Source of the DNA: an uncultured Flavobacteriales bacterium
GTDB lineage: Bacteria > Bacteroidota > Bacteroidia > Flavobacteriales > UBA7430
Reading direction: 5' to 3'
Assembly: GCA_913041775.1 (NCBI GenBank)
Contig: CAJWJW010000005.1
Location: 1-26,095 of the forward strand
Length of the DNA: 26,095 bases
The notes under the pieces were generated by a model, which was not told the DNA's origin, did not search any database, and saw only the letters and a program-made list of their open reading frames with translations. This document shows, in pieces, positions 26,066 through 26,095 of the stretch (within the stretch, counting starts at the first letter, position 1; every line of letters begins with the position of its first letter). Position numbers and translations under genes: made by a program.

Positions 26066-26095
26066 TTATTTTTTTGAAAGGAAATCTTTTACTTT
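26066..26095 (-). CDS. 3' end of a probable DUF4295 protein gene (cut by window edge)
   Basis: The minus strand reads KVKDFLSKK and then a stop at 26066-26068. A short basic ending of this type is that of DUF4295 proteins, which in Bacteroidota commonly sit between rpmB-rpmG and ftsY. The position, immediately before a terminator and ftsY, supports this. Only nine codons are visible, so the call rests mainly on synteny known from this phylum. Confidence 0.45.
   Translation of the reverse strand, partial: KVKDFLSKK

Overview
The window reads as a chromosomal segment of a low-GC member of the Bacteroidota, most likely a marine or free-living Flavobacteriales-type bacterium. The evidence is two secreted proteins with C-terminal type IX secretion (T9SS) sorting signals, GCTD/NYN repeat modules, a BshC-type bacillithiol enzyme, a Bacteroidota-type -33/-7 promoter (TTG, 20 bp, TATATTTA), and the ftsY-rimO pair preceded by what looks like the end of a DUF4295 gene. 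No tRNA, rRNA, CRISPR array, intact insertion sequence or prophage was seen.

Layout. 1-2.9 kb is accessory: the 3' part of a DUF1566-type surface protein, a possible 35-residue membrane peptide, a secreted matrixin-like metalloprotease with a modified zinc motif, and a decayed tyrosine recombinase fragment. 2.9-8.05 kb (+): a small beta-barrel-like protein, then a compact run of a thioredoxin-fold lipoprotein, fabG, a VWA membrane protein and a prohibitin-like SPFH protein, closed by a strong terminator. 8.2-12.75 kb (+): rfbC, a lytic transglycosylase and uvrA packed with 1-3 bp junctions, closed by a bidirectional terminator. 12.77-17.1 kb (-): one 1443-residue T9SS-secreted repeat protein with its own promoter.

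17.26-18.27 kb (+) is a ferrochelatase (hemH) pseudogene with at least four inactivating lesions. One of them sits exactly on a perfect 28-bp palindrome and looks like a quasipalindrome-correction mutation. 18.27-24.77 kb (-) is a tight five-gene run: rimO, bshC, a BNR/sialidase-like T9SS protein with an unusual CxCC motif, a Bax-like glucosaminidase and a UMF1/Atg22-like MFS transporter. The gap between rimO and ftsY holds a decayed four-helix-bundle (S23/IVP-type) gene. ftsY follows on the minus strand, then a terminator and the last codons of a likely DUF4295 gene.

Most genes are housekeeping: fatty-acid synthesis, envelope turnover, excision repair, S12 methylthiolation, membrane targeting and bacillithiol. 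The more unusual material is the set of three gene remnants (integrase, hemH, four-helix bundle), the modular secreted proteins, and the inverted repeat that brackets the -33 element of the large surface-protein gene. I did not find a clearly new multi-gene system. The best leads are the hemH decay with its palindrome, the CxCC BNR family and the three-module surface protein.
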